Source: Xanthobacteraceae bacterium (GTDB lineage: Bacteria > Pseudomonadota > Alphaproteobacteria > Rhizobiales > Xanthobacteraceae). From it: a stretch of DNA of 48,112 bases. Of this stretch, positions 31,257 through 40,465 are shown in pieces. The notes beneath the pieces are model-generated. The model was given only the letters and a program-made list of their open reading frames with translations. It was not told the DNA's origin and made no database searches. The position numbers and the translations under genes are program-made. The stretch spans positions 1 through 48,112 of the forward strand of contig JAIENY010000024.1 in NCBI GenBank assembly GCA_019750915.1, in the 5' to 3' direction. Each line of letters opens with the position of its first letter. The stretch's first letter is position 1.

Positions 31257-32525
31257 ATGCATCACTTCCATTATCGCGACGGCGTGCTTCACGCCGAAGA
31301 CGTTGACCTGAGCAAGCTCGCGGCTGACGTCGGCACACCTTTCTACTGCTATTCGACCGCGACGCTGGAGCGGCACTATCGAGTTTTCACCGAGGCATTC
31401 GCCGGCGTGAAGACGCTGGTCTGCTACGCCATGAAGGCGAATTCCAACCAGTCGGTTTTGCGGACACTGGCAAAACTCGGCGCCGGCGCCGATGTGGTTT
31501 CCGGCGGTGAGCTGCAACGTGCCCGCGCGGCTGGAATTCCATCTGACAAAATCGTGTTCTCCGGCGTCGGCAAGACGGAAGACGAATTACGTCTTGCGGT
31601 TGCGGAGAACATCCTGTGTCTCAACATCGAGTCCGAGCCCGAACTTGAACTGCTGTCGCGCGTGGCGAGCGAGGCAGGCAAGACCGCGCGCATTTCGCTG
31701 CGGGTTAATCCCGATATTGGGGCTGGCGGTCATGCCAAGATCTCGACCGGAAAGTCTGAAAACAAATTCGGCATTCCGATCACTCATGCGCGCACGGTCT
31801 ATGCGCGTGCGGCGAAGTTGCCCGGCATCAAGGTCACGGGTGTCGATATGCATATCGGCAGCCAGATCACCGATCTTGCGCCGATGGAGGCCGCGTTCGC
31901 GCTGCTGGTGGATTTCGTCAAAACGCTGCGCGCCGACGGTCACGCCATCGATCATGTCGATTTCGGCGGTGGGCTCGGCATTCCCTATGAGAGCGAGTTG
32001 CCGGTGCCGCCGACGCCCGCGGCCTATGCCGAGGTTGTCAGGCGCGCCGCCAAAGGTCTCGACGACTGTACGTTGATGTTCGAGCCCGGACGCATGATTG
32101 TCGGCAATGCCGGAATTCTGGTGAGCAGCGTGATCTACGTGAAGCACGGCGAGGCCCGCAATTTCGTCATTATTGATGCGGCGATGAACGATCTTATTCG
32201 CCCGACGCTCTATGAGGCGTATCACGACATCCTGCCGGTTCGCGAAAACGCATCCGGCGCGAAGACCATTGTTGCCGATGTGGTTGGCCCTGTGTGCGAG
32301 AGCGGCGACTATCTTGCGCTTGACCGCAAGCTGCCCGAGCTCAAGGCAGGCGATCTGGTCGCGGTGATGTCGTCGGGCGCGTACGGTGCGGTGCAGGCCG
32401 GCACCTACAATACCCGCGCGCTGGTGCCGGAAGTTCTCGTCAACGGCGAACAGTATGCGGTGGTACGGCCGCGCCTTGAAGTTCAACAACTCATCGCGTT
32501 GGACAAGATCGCGCCCTGGCTCTGA
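31257..32525 (+). CDS. lysA: Diaminopimelate decarboxylase
   Basis: A 422-residue PLP enzyme that converts meso-diaminopimelate to lysine. The PLP lysine is Lys60 in CYAMKANSNQ; further family blocks are GGELQRARAAG, HIGSQITD, DFGGGLGIPY, EPGRMIVGNAG and VGPVCESGDYLA (with the substrate-binding Cys). ATG 31257 lies 6 nt after the lptM stop, so it belongs to the argH-lptM-lysA transcription unit. Confidence 0.97.
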   Translation: MHHFHYRDGVLHAEDVDLSKLAADVGTPFYCYSTATLERHYRVFTEAFAGVKTLVCYAMKANSNQSVLRTLAKLGAGADVVSGGELQRARAAGIPSDKIVFSGVGKTEDELRLAVAENILCLNIESEPELELLSRVASEAGKTARISLRVNPDIGAGGHAKISTGKSENKFGIPITHARTVYARAAKLPGIKVTGVDMHIGSQITDLAPMEAAFALLVDFVKTLRADGHAIDHVDFGGGLGIPYESELPVPPTPAAYAEVVRRAAKGLDDCTLMFEPGRMIVGNAGILVSSVIYVKHGEARNFVIIDAAMNDLIRPTLYEAYHDILPVRENASGAKTIVADVVGPVCESGDYLALDRKLPELKAGDLVAVMSSGAYGAVQAGTYNTRALVPEVLVNGEQYAVVRPRLEVQQLIALDKIAPWL

Positions 32526-32537
32526 GCCGATTTTCAA

Positions 32538-33215
32538 TCACCAAAGGCCCGGCAGCAGCCGGTCACGTACCTTTTTGCAATAGGCGGTATATCCAGGCAG
32601 CGCTTCGTGCAGAAAACGCTCCTCGTCGAGCAGCCGCACAATGATCATCGCGCATTCCACGACAGCGGGGATCATCGCCCAATAAGAACCCAACGCCAGC
32701 GGCGTCGAAAGAAACAGCAGGCATGCGCCAACATACATCGGATAGCGCACATGGCTGTAGGGCCCGCTTGAGATCACCTTCTGGTCGACTGCGACTTCGA
32801 CGACACCCGATGCAAAACTGTTCTCGCGGAAAACCAGAAACACGATCGCGAAGCCGAGTACGATTCCGCCAAAGCCGAGGGCATTCAGCGCCAGCGGAAC
32901 ATCCGACCAGTGCCGGCGCCAATCCAGACCGGGGATGACGACCAGCGCCAACCCGAACACTGCCGTCACAGTCTGGATGAACTTCTGCGAGGGACGGGTT
33001 TCATCGGCCGGCCCATTCTTCATTCGCCGCTTCAACAGGCTTTCATCGTGCCCGCTGAAGTAGTGAATAATGATCAGGGAAAAGAGCGCCAGCACGGCCA
33101 GGAAGATCCAGCCCTGCACATAAAGCAGCGACCAGGCGGGCAAGAACAACAACGCGGCCATGCCCGCGATGGTGCGCGCCAACCCCAAATAGGCCTGTCG
33201 GACAACGGGACTCAT
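32538..33215 (-). CDS. Isoprenylcysteine carboxyl methyltransferase-like membrane protein
   Basis: A 225-residue integral membrane protein with about five helices and the C-terminal ICMT/PEMT-like methyltransferase signature: SGPYSHVRYPMYVG, then RLLDEERFLHEALPGYTAYCKKV. Bacterial members methylate small lipids or unknown acceptors with S-adenosylmethionine at the inner membrane. The acceptor cannot be read from the sequence. It is convergent with lysA. ATG 33215 has no strong ribosome-binding site. Confidence 0.85.
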   Translation of the reverse strand: MSPVVRQAYLGLARTIAGMAALLFLPAWSLLYVQGWIFLAVLALFSLIIIHYFSGHDESLLKRRMKNGPADETRPSQKFIQTVTAVFGLALVVIPGLDWRRHWSDVPLALNALGFGGIVLGFAIVFLVFRENSFASGVVEVAVDQKVISSGPYSHVRYPMYVGACLLFLSTPLALGSYWAMIPAVVECAMIIVRLLDEERFLHEALPGYTAYCKKVRDRLLPGLW

Positions 33216-33356
33216 GATTGCATTCTCGCAGATTATTGATCGGCGCAGGCATCCCGAAGTTCAATATTTCAGCGGTGAATCGCCGCAAAAGCCGGCTCCG
33301 CGCGCTGCCTCATTGCCGCCGCTGTGCTAGGATCGTTTGGAATTTCAGGAGATTGC

Positions 33357-35870
33357 GTGAACGATCAGGGTTCCACCCATGAGCCTACCAACGAATCCGC
33401 CGCACAGCGCGTGATCGCGCGGGCGGTTGTCCGCGCGCAACTGGCGATCGCGTGGGAGCAGTTGTGGCCTACACTGGCGAAGTTCCTGACCGTCGCTGGC
33501 TTGTTCCTAGCGATCTCCTGGGCGGGGGCCTGGTTATTTCTACCGCTGGTCTTGAAGATTGCCGGACTGGCAGCGATGGCGGCGCTTGCCGTCGCGGCGT
33601 TATTTCCACTTTGGAAGTTCCGTTGGCCGTCGCGTCAAGCAGCGCTCCGCCGCCTCGATCTGGATTCCAGTTTGGCGCATCGCCCGGCGACGACGCTTGC
33701 CGACACGCTGAAATCCGATGACCCCGTCTCGCTCGCGCTCTGGCAGGCCCAACGCGCCCGGACGCTCGCGTTGCTCGACCGGATTCGCGTGAAACTGCCG
33801 TCGCCGGAACTCGCCCGTCACGATCCATGGGCATTGCGGGCGCTGGTGGTGATGGCGGTGATCGCCACCTATGTCGCCGCTGGCGACGGCCGCACGGAGC
33901 GCGTTGCCGCTGCGTTCGACTGGAACGGCGCATTCGCCGGCTCCAACGTCCGCGTCGATGCCTGGATCGATCCGCCTCCGTACACCGGTCGTCCGCCCAT
34001 CGTACTGTCCGGTGGGCCAAAGAGTGATGTGCAGCCGGCCACGACCGTCACCGTGCCGGTCGGCAGCGTGCTGGTCGCTCGTTCAAGCGGCGGGTCGCTC
34101 GAGGTCAGCGTGAGCGGTGGTGTTGCGGAAGCTCCGGCGGCGCCCGAGAAGAAGCTCGAAGGCACCGACGAACATCATTTTGTGATCAGCGGCGATGGTT
34201 TGGCGCGGGTGCGTTCGCCTGCCTCATTGCCGCAATGGTCATTCAAGGCCGTCACGGATCGTGCGCCGACGATCGCGCTTGCAAAGGACCCCGAACGGCA
34301 GGCCCGCGGCAACCTGTTGCTCTCCTACAAGCTCGAGGATGATTACGGCGTGACCCAGGCGCAGGCGCAGTTTGCGCTGCGTGACGCAGCCAAGGATGCT
34401 CAGCCCCTGTACGATCCGCCGCAGTTCGCGCTGGGTCTGCCGAATGCGCGCACCCGCAACGGTGTCGGGCAGACCGTGAAGGATATCAGCGAAACGCCTT
34501 ATGCCGGTGCGGATGTCACTCTGACGCTGACCGCAAAGGATGAAGCTGGCAACGAAGGGCGCAGCGAACCGTTCGAGATGCGGCTGCCGGAGCGGGTGTT
34601 TGCAAAGCCGCTGTCCCGTGCACTGATCGAGCAACGCCGCATCCTTGCGCTCGACGCCAATCAAAAACCGCTGGTCGTGATCGGTCTGGAAGCACTTCTG
34701 ATCGCGCCAGACGCATTCACGCCGGAGTCGGGGCAATATCTCGGCTTGCGAAGTGTTGCCGATCAACTGGTGCGGGCGAACAGCAAGGAGGCTTTGCGCG
34801 AGACGGTCGATAATCTGTGGGCGCTGGCGGTCGCAATTGAGGACGGCGACGTCTCGGATGCGGAAAAGGCCTTGCAGGCTGCACAGGACGCGTTGAAACA
34901 GGCGCTCGAACGCGGCGCCAGCGATGAGGAGATCAAGAAGCTCACGCAGGATCTGCGTGCAGCGCTGAACGATTATCTGCGGCAGCTGGCAGAGCAGATG
35001 CGCAATAACCCGCAGGCGCTGGCCCGGCCGCTCGATCGCAACGCCCGTGTCATGAGCGACCAGGATCTCAAGAACATGATCGACCGGATGGAGCGGCTGT
35101 CGCGCTCTGGCGACAAGGACGCCGCGCGGCAATTGCTCGATCAGATGCAGCAGATGCTGGAGAACCTGCAGATGGCACAGCCCGGGCAGGGCGACCAGGA
35201 CACCCAGCAGGCGCTCAACGAACTCAACGATCTTGTTCGCAAGCAGCAGCAGTTGCGCGACAAGACCTATAACGAAAGCCAGAATTCCCGCACCAATCGC
35301 GGCGGACATCAGGACGGCCAGAACAACCTGGGTGATTTGCGACAGGATCAGCAGACGTTGCAGGACCGGCTGCAGAAGCTGCTGGGCGAGATGAAGAAAA
35401 AGGGCATGATGCCGAGCCAGCAGGGAGAGTCCAGCGGGCAAGGGCAGCAGGCGGAGGAGGAGGGTGATTCCGGCAGCCGCAATCCGTTAGGGGATGCCGA
35501 TAATGCGATGGGCGAGGCGAACAACCAGCTTGGGCAGGGCAGCGCCGGGGGCGCGGTCGATGCCCAGGGACGTGCGCTCGAAGCCTTACGCAAGGGCGCA
35601 CAAAATCTTGCTCAACAGGCTCAGGGAGACGGCGAAGGGCAGCCTGGAAGCCGTCTGGGTCAGCGCCCGAATGGACCGGGCGACACCGATCCGCTCGGTC
35701 GTCCGCTCAAGGGACGGGAGTACAGCGACGACCAGACCGTCAAGATCCCGGGTGAGATCGACGTGCAGCGCGCTCGACGAATCCTGGAAGAGCTCCGCCG
35801 CCGCCTTGGCCAGGCACAGCGTCCGAAAACCGAACTCGACTACCTTGAGCGGCTTTTGAAGGATTACTGA
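33357..35870 (+). CDS. Large membrane-anchored protein of the TIGR02302/DUF4175 type
   Basis: An 837-residue protein. Two or three helices near the N-terminus (FLTVAGLFLAISWAGAWLFLP and LAAMAALAVAALFPLW, then LVVMAVIATYVAA) anchor it; a long periplasmic beta-rich part follows (VRVDAWIDPPPYTGRPP, YGVTQAQAQFALRD, LTLTAKDEAGNEGRSEPFE). The last third is charged and very Gln-rich, with coiled-coil character and low-complexity QxGQGxQAEEE-type runs. This layout matches the alphaproteobacterial TIGR02302 family, of unknown function. AGGAG lies 6 nt before GTG 33357. Its stop overlaps the receiver gene on the other strand by 7 nt. Confidence 0.85.
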   Translation: MNDQGSTHEPTNESAAQRVIARAVVRAQLAIAWEQLWPTLAKFLTVAGLFLAISWAGAWLFLPLVLKIAGLAAMAALAVAALFPLWKFRWPSRQAALRRLDLDSSLAHRPATTLADTLKSDDPVSLALWQAQRARTLALLDRIRVKLPSPELARHDPWALRALVVMAVIATYVAAGDGRTERVAAAFDWNGAFAGSNVRVDAWIDPPPYTGRPPIVLSGGPKSDVQPATTVTVPVGSVLVARSSGGSLEVSVSGGVAEAPAAPEKKLEGTDEHHFVISGDGLARVRSPASLPQWSFKAVTDRAPTIALAKDPERQARGNLLLSYKLEDDYGVTQAQAQFALRDAAKDAQPLYDPPQFALGLPNARTRNGVGQTVKDISETPYAGADVTLTLTAKDEAGNEGRSEPFEMRLPERVFAKPLSRALIEQRRILALDANQKPLVVIGLEALLIAPDAFTPESGQYLGLRSVADQLVRANSKEALRETVDNLWALAVAIEDGDVSDAEKALQAAQDALKQALERGASDEEIKKLTQDLRAALNDYLRQLAEQMRNNPQALARPLDRNARVMSDQDLKNMIDRMERLSRSGDKDAARQLLDQMQQMLENLQMAQPGQGDQDTQQALNELNDLVRKQQQLRDKTYNESQNSRTNRGGHQDGQNNLGDLRQDQQTLQDRLQKLLGEMKKKGMMPSQQGESSGQGQQAEEEGDSGSRNPLGDADNAMGEANNQLGQGSAGGAVDAQGRALEALRKGAQNLAQQAQGDGEGQPGSRLGQRPNGPGDTDPLGRPLKGREYSDDQTVKIPGEIDVQRARRILEELRRRLGQAQRPKTELDYLERLLKDY

Positions 35871-36238
35871 CGCCGCGACGCAAGGGCGTCCGCCACGGCG
35901 GTCCGGATGTCGGCGACTGCGAACGGCTTGGTCACGATGTCATGGACGATCGCTTCGAGTCCTGATGCGCGCTCGCGCTGATCGGCAAATCCCGTCATCA
36001 GAAGAATTGTGAGTTGCGGATAGTCGCGCGCGACGGCCAGCGCCAACGCGATGCCGTCCATCACCGGCATTTTGATGTCGGTCAGCAGCAGATCGAATGC
36101 GCCGAGGTTGTCGGCAATGATATCGAGCGCCTCGGCGCCATCTTGCGCGGTGGTGATCTCGTGTCCGTCCAACGCAATGGCGCGGGCAACCAGAAGACGC
36201 AGCGGCTCCTCGTCGTCGGCAATCAGGACGCGCGCCAT
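35864..36238 (-). CDS. Single-domain response regulator (CpdR-like)
   Basis: A 124-residue receiver without output domain: LIADDEEPLR at 5-14, phospho-acceptor Asp54 in LLLTDIKMPVMDG, Thr in LLMTGFADQ, and Lys in DIVTKPF. It resembles CpdR-like receivers, which in Caulobacter control ClpXP-dependent proteolysis in the cell cycle, but similarity among receivers is high and I do not assign the symbol. Its ATG shares a base with the stop of the zinc-ribbon gene (TGATG), so the two are coupled. Confidence 0.85.
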   Translation of the reverse strand: MARVLIADDEEPLRLLVARAIALDGHEITTAQDGAEALDIIADNLGAFDLLLTDIKMPVMDGIALALAVARDYPQLTILLMTGFADQRERASGLEAIVHDIVTKPFAVADIRTAVADALASRRQ

Positions 36239-37089
36239 CACGCGCCTCCCGCCGCAAGATCTCGGCGCTGAAAGAAACGGACTGCGATTTCGTGACCATC
36301 TGCGGGGGGCGAGGCCAGGCGCGATTTGAACGCCAGCCGGTCGCCTGCGCCGAGCGAGGTTTGCTCCATAATCGAATTCCATGCGTAGATGTCGTTGCCC
36401 TTCACGTCGCGCACGATGAAGCGCAGCCTTGGCAATTCGACGGCTTTACGGGTGAGGTTGGTCAGCGCGCCTTCGATCACCAGTACCGGCTTGCCGTCGA
36501 CCATTTCGCTGGACAGCTTGAGTTTGTCGAATTCGAGCCCACGCAGGTTGACGCCAAGACCGGCGATTTTGAAGAACGTGCCGGTCTGCGGCATCAGGCG
36601 AACGATTTCCGCGCGCCAGACCACTAGGCCAAGTGACAGCGCCGCCATCGCAACGCAGGCAATGGACAGATTGACCCTGGGAAGCGGGATCGTAGGGATG
36701 GGCGGAAACTTCCCGCGCAGCCTCGCGATCAGAGGAGTATCGAGCCGCTTTTTCAATGGCGTCAGGAGAAGCGTGAGCCATCCACGGAGGCGGCTCTGCG
36801 GGGTAAGCTGAAAATGCTGAGGGAAGTCGTCATCCTCGCCTTCATTCCACTCTGCGGCGATGGAAGGGCTCGGCACATGCGGGGTATTGTTCTGGGCGGT
36901 GTCTTCCTCGTCGGCCTGATAGCCCCAACCCTCGTCGATGTCATGCCCATCGGCGGCAACCATCGTATTGGCCGGGTAGGCGTGCCAAGTCTGGCGGCAA
37001 CGGGCGCATCGCACCATGCGACCGGCGGCACCAAATTTGGCCGGATCGAGGTCGTAGGATGTCGTACAATGGGGGCAAATGATCTGCAT
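36238..37089 (-). CDS. MJ0042-type zinc-ribbon, DUF3426-like membrane protein
   Basis: A 283-residue protein. The N-terminal zinc ribbon (IICPHCTTSYDLDPAKFGAA...RCARCRQTW) has two CxxC pairs at 4-7 and about 28-31, the MJ0042 finger. An acidic linker follows, then one membrane helix (SIACVAMAALSLGLVVWRA), then a C-terminal beta domain (LVIEGALTNLTRKAVELPRLRFIVRD) of the DUF3426 type, probably periplasmic. The finger would face the cytoplasm. ATG 37089 was chosen as the conserved MxIxCPxC start. It is divergent from ftsE and coupled to the receiver gene. Confidence 0.85.
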   Translation of the reverse strand: MQIICPHCTTSYDLDPAKFGAAGRMVRCARCRQTWHAYPANTMVAADGHDIDEGWGYQADEEDTAQNNTPHVPSPSIAAEWNEGEDDDFPQHFQLTPQSRLRGWLTLLLTPLKKRLDTPLIARLRGKFPPIPTIPLPRVNLSIACVAMAALSLGLVVWRAEIVRLMPQTGTFFKIAGLGVNLRGLEFDKLKLSSEMVDGKPVLVIEGALTNLTRKAVELPRLRFIVRDVKGNDIYAWNSIMEQTSLGAGDRLAFKSRLASPPADGHEIAVRFFQRRDLAAGGA

Positions 37090-37184
37090 GGGACGAATCA
37101 CTAGAATGGCTCCGCCCGCAGCCTATGTGGCGTCCGTTAACGAATCGGAAACCATAACGGCTCCAAGAGATATGCATCTGTTTT

Positions 37185-37206
37185 CCGGCGGACTTGTTGC
37201 CGCCGG
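37185..37206. other. Inverted repeat upstream of ftsE
   Basis: CCGGCGG (37185-37191) and CCGCCGG (37200-37206) form a perfect 7-bp stem with an 8-nt loop, ending 33 nt before the ftsE start. There is no T-tract, so it is not a terminator. It may be a leader hairpin or an operator in the divergent promoter region. Confidence 0.4.
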
Positions 37207-37239
37207 CCGATCCGTGCGCCCTTCCGAACGGAGCTGAAC

Positions 37240-37899
37240 TTGGTCCGGTTCGAAAATGTCGGTTTGCGCTATGGACTTGGTCCCGAGATATTGCGGGACC
37301 TGACCTTCCATATCCCGGCGCATTCCTTTCAGTTCCTGACCGGTCCCTCCGGTGCCGGGAAGACGTCGCTGCTGCGGATGCTGTTTCTGTCGCTCAGGCC
37401 GACGCGCGGGCTGGTGAATCTGTTCGGGCAGGATGTATCATTGCTCAACAAGGATTCCATTGCGACGCTGCGCCAGCGTATCGGCATTGTGCTGCAGGAT
37501 TTTCGCCTGCTTGACCACATGACGACCTACGAAAATGTGGCGCTGCCGTTTCGCGTGATGGGCCGAGAGGAATCGAGCTACCGACGCGAGGTGATTGATC
37601 TGCTGAGGTGGGTCGGCCTCGGCGAGCGCATGGACGCGCTGCCGCCGATCCTTTCGGGCGGCGAGAAGCAACGTGCTGCGATCGCGCGCGCGGTGATTTC
37701 CCGGCCGCAATTGCTGCTGGCCGACGAGCCGACCGGAAACGTCGACCCGTCACTGGCGCGGCGGCTGCTTAATCTTTTCATCCAGTTGAACAAGACCGGC
37801 ACCGCGGTGATCATCGCCACCCACGATATCGCATTGATGGACCAGTATCAGGCTCGCCGCATGGTGCTGCACGAATCCCGGCTGCACATCTATGAGTGA
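37240..37899 (+). CDS. ftsE: Cell division ATP-binding protein FtsE
   Basis: A 219-residue ABC ATPase that with FtsX links septum formation to peptidoglycan hydrolases. VRFENVGLRYG starts the chain; Walker A is GPSGAGKTS, the Q-loop VLQDFRLLDH is typical of FtsE, the signature is LSGGEKQRAAIARA, Walker B is LLLADEPTGNVD, and the H-loop is IIATHD. The start is TTG 37240 with GGAG 7 nt upstream; no ATG is available near the family start. It overlaps ftsX by 8 nt. Confidence 0.95.
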   Translation: MVRFENVGLRYGLGPEILRDLTFHIPAHSFQFLTGPSGAGKTSLLRMLFLSLRPTRGLVNLFGQDVSLLNKDSIATLRQRIGIVLQDFRLLDHMTTYENVALPFRVMGREESSYRREVIDLLRWVGLGERMDALPPILSGGEKQRAAIARAVISRPQLLLADEPTGNVDPSLARRLLNLFIQLNKTGTAVIIATHDIALMDQYQARRMVLHESRLHIYE

Positions 37900-38869
37900 G
37901 GTGCGGGACATTGTGCGCGGAACAATTCGTCACCCCGATCCGCGCGTGACGCCGGAGGAAAGCGCCCACACGCGCAATATGTCGCCGATCGTGCCGCGCG
38001 GATCGATCTCGGGGCGCGCCCTGATTGCCGTCGTGGCGATCATGACGTTTCTGGCCTCGATCACAACCGGCGCGGTGTTGCTGGTGCGGGCGTCAGCCGC
38101 GCAATGGCAATCCGATGTCGCCAGCGAAATCACCATCCAGCTTCGCTCTGCATCGGGCCGTGATATCGAGCGCGACGTTGCGACGGCGCTTGCAACCGTG
38201 AAGGCACAGGCCGGCATTATCGATGCCCGTGCCTTTACCAAGGAGGAGTCGGCCAAGCTGCTTGAGCCGTGGCTTGGAACGGGCTTTTCGATCGACGATC
38301 TGCCGATTCCGCGCGTCATCGTCGCGCGTGTGGCGCAGGACGGATCGCTGAACATCGCCGACCTGAGGCAGAGGCTGGTGCAGGTCACGCCATCGGCGAG
38401 CGTTGACGATCACCGGGCATGGATCGATCGGATGCGTTCCATGACGGGTGCCATCATGGTTGTCGGCACCGGTATTCTTGTCCTTGTCATCATTGCTACG
38501 GTGATTTCGGTGTCGTTCGCGACCCGCGGTGCGATGGCAGCGAACCGGCCCATTGTCGAGGTGTTGCACTTTGTCGGAGCGCAGGACAGCTTCATCGCGA
38601 ACCGCTTTTTCCGCCATTTTCTGAGGTTGGGATTGGAGGGAGGCATTATCGGTGGCGTTGCAGCAATTCTGGTGTTCGGATTTTCCGAATCGATCGCAAG
38701 CTGGTTTTCGGACACCGCCGTTGGAGATCAGTTCGCCGCGCTGCTGGGGACCTTCGCGCTGCCAGCCTCTGGTTACCTCGTCCTTGCGGCGCAGGCCTTG
38801 CTGATCGCCGCCGTGACGGCATGGGCTTCGCGCCGCACTTTGTTTGCGACGCTCGATGACATCGATTGA
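37892..38869 (+). CDS. ftsX: Cell division membrane protein FtsX
   Basis: A 325-residue inner-membrane partner of FtsE with four membrane helices: LIAVVAIMTFLASITTGAVLL, then a periplasmic loop, then GAIMVVGTGILVLVIIATVISVSF, and two near the C-terminus. The cytoplasmic segment VEVLHFVGAQDSFIANRFFRHFLRLGLEGG is the conserved FtsX motif. ATG 37892 overlaps the end of ftsE, and the two are coupled. Confidence 0.94.
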   Translation: MSEVRDIVRGTIRHPDPRVTPEESAHTRNMSPIVPRGSISGRALIAVVAIMTFLASITTGAVLLVRASAAQWQSDVASEITIQLRSASGRDIERDVATALATVKAQAGIIDARAFTKEESAKLLEPWLGTGFSIDDLPIPRVIVARVAQDGSLNIADLRQRLVQVTPSASVDDHRAWIDRMRSMTGAIMVVGTGILVLVIIATVISVSFATRGAMAANRPIVEVLHFVGAQDSFIANRFFRHFLRLGLEGGIIGGVAAILVFGFSESIASWFSDTAVGDQFAALLGTFALPASGYLVLAAQALLIAAVTAWASRRTLFATLDDID

Positions 38870-38957
38870 AGTTGTAAGGGGAGTGATTGCGGACGCTTGC
38901 AAGTTCGGGCAATTTGGTCGCAGGACATAGCATGACCTTGCCGGGTGCATCATTGTC

Positions 38958-39674
38958 ATGATGCAGGAAGATAGGAATTCTCAGACAAAAGGCGGCGCGG
39001 GCCGCGCGCGGCGCCCCAGCGCATTGCTGCGTCTCGTTGTCGTGTTCGCGGCGGCGGTGATCGGCGGGTTCGCCTGGTTCGTCACGCAGCTCCGTTCCGA
39101 GGAACAGAAGCCCGCGCGCCGCGCCGACGGTATCGTGGTTCTTACTGGCGGATCGTCACGCGTGTCCGATGCGCTCGATCTTTTGTCCGAAGGCTATGGC
39201 AAGCGGCTGCTGATTTCCGGCGTTCATCCCTCGAGCGGCACCTCCGATATTCTCCGGTCGCTTCCAGAAAGCAGTCGGTCATTGTTGCTTTGCTGCGTGG
39301 ATCTTGATCGCTCCGCGGTCAATACGCGCAGCAACGCCACGGAAACGCGGCGCTGGGTCAAGGAACGCGGCTTTCACACCCTGATCGTGGTCACGTCGAA
39401 TTATCACATGCCGCGCGCGGCCGTTGAACTGACCCATGCGCTGCCAGACGTCGATCTGATCTTTTATCCCGTCGTGAGTGAGGCATGGCGCGAGGAGCCA
39501 TGGTGGTCCAATGCGAATGGGTTACGGCTGGTATTGAGCGAATATGCCAAATATGTTGCCGCCGAAGTGCGGGTGCATCTGGCCGATTTGGGCTTGGAAC
39601 TGACGGCGCCAGACAATAACGATGATGCCAGCAGCGAGGGCCCGCGTCGGGCGGCGACGGTGTCGGCCAATTGA
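38958..39674 (+). CDS. YdcF family (DUF218) membrane-anchored protein
   Basis: A 238-residue protein with one N-terminal helix (LRLVVVFAAAVIGGFAWFV) and a DUF218 domain: ADGIVVLTGGSSRVSDALDLL, KRLLISGVHPSSGTSDI, NATETRRWVKERGFHTLIVVTSNYHMPRA. DUF218 proteins (YdcF, SanA, ElyC) have Rossmann-like folds and act in envelope biology. The stop overlaps a possible start of the next gene (TTGA). ATG 38958 has a second ATG directly after it. Confidence 0.9.
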   Translation: MMQEDRNSQTKGGAGRARRPSALLRLVVVFAAAVIGGFAWFVTQLRSEEQKPARRADGIVVLTGGSSRVSDALDLLSEGYGKRLLISGVHPSSGTSDILRSLPESSRSLLLCCVDLDRSAVNTRSNATETRRWVKERGFHTLIVVTSNYHMPRAAVELTHALPDVDLIFYPVVSEAWREEPWWSNANGLRLVLSEYAKYVAAEVRVHLADLGLELTAPDNNDDASSEGPRRAATVSAN

Positions 39675-39685
39675 AGCGGTTTGTG

Positions 39686-40459
39686 ATGATCCTATTGTTT
39701 GTGCGTTCGCTGATCTACAACATCGCCTTCTATCTCAATACTGCGCTGTGGTGCGTGATCGGACTTCCGACCTATGCGATGCCGCGATGGGGTATCGTCT
39801 GGATTGCCAAGACGTGGGGGCGTACCTGCGTCTGGCTGATGACCGTGATCTGCGGCACCAGGGTTGAATTTCGCGGTTTGGAGAAAATTCCTGAAGGGCC
39901 GCTTCTGGTGGCGTCCAAGCATCAGTCGGCGTGGGAAACCTTCGCCCTCATGCAATTTTTCAGGGAGCCGCTGTTTATCCTCAAGCGCGAGCTGACCCGG
40001 ATTCCGTTCTTTGGCTGGTATCTGGTCAAGGCGAACATGATCGCGCTTGACCGCAAAGCCGGTGGGCGTTCGCTATTGGAGATGATGCGAAAAGCGCGCG
40101 ACGAGGTTCGTCGCGGTCGGCAGCTCATCATTTTTCCGGAAGGGACGCGCCGTCCGGTCGGAGCGCCGCCGGATTACAAGGTCGGTGTCAGCCAGATTTA
40201 TGTCGGCTGCGGCGTGACATGCATCCCCGTCGCATTGAATGCGGGATTGTTCTGGCCGCGGCGGACCTTTCTGCGTTATCCCGGCACGATCGTCGTTGAA
40301 TTTCTCGACCCGATTCCACCCGGCCTTTCGCGCGACGAGTTTACAGCGCAGATTTCCACGGCGATCGAGGAAGCGACCGATCGGCTCGTTCAGGCGGGAC
40401 GCGAGGAGCAGGAGCGTATTCTGGGATTTTCCGCCCCCGTGGTGGCCGCAGATTCTTAA
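39686..40459 (+). CDS. 1-acyl-sn-glycerol-3-phosphate acyltransferase (PlsC family)
   Basis: A 257-residue membrane acyltransferase that converts lysophosphatidic to phosphatidic acid. Motif I is SKHQSAWETF (HxxxxE instead of the usual HxxxxD), motif III is FPEGTRRP, and motif IV lies near CIPVALNAG. Hydrophobic segments sit at the N-terminus. ATG 39686 is used with AAGCGG upstream; a TTG at 39671 overlapping the YdcF stop would add five residues. It is probably cotranscribed with the YdcF gene. Confidence 0.9.
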   Translation: MILLFVRSLIYNIAFYLNTALWCVIGLPTYAMPRWGIVWIAKTWGRTCVWLMTVICGTRVEFRGLEKIPEGPLLVASKHQSAWETFALMQFFREPLFILKRELTRIPFFGWYLVKANMIALDRKAGGRSLLEMMRKARDEVRRGRQLIIFPEGTRRPVGAPPDYKVGVSQIYVGCGVTCIPVALNAGLFWPRRTFLRYPGTIVVEFLDPIPPGLSRDEFTAQISTAIEEATDRLVQAGREEQERILGFSAPVVAADS

Positions 40460-40465
40460 GGGCTG

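Noticed and set aside
34239..35441. 400-codon frame opposite the TIGR02302-type gene
   Set aside because: It is an antisense shadow with Leu/Gln-rich composition from the repetitive Gln codons.
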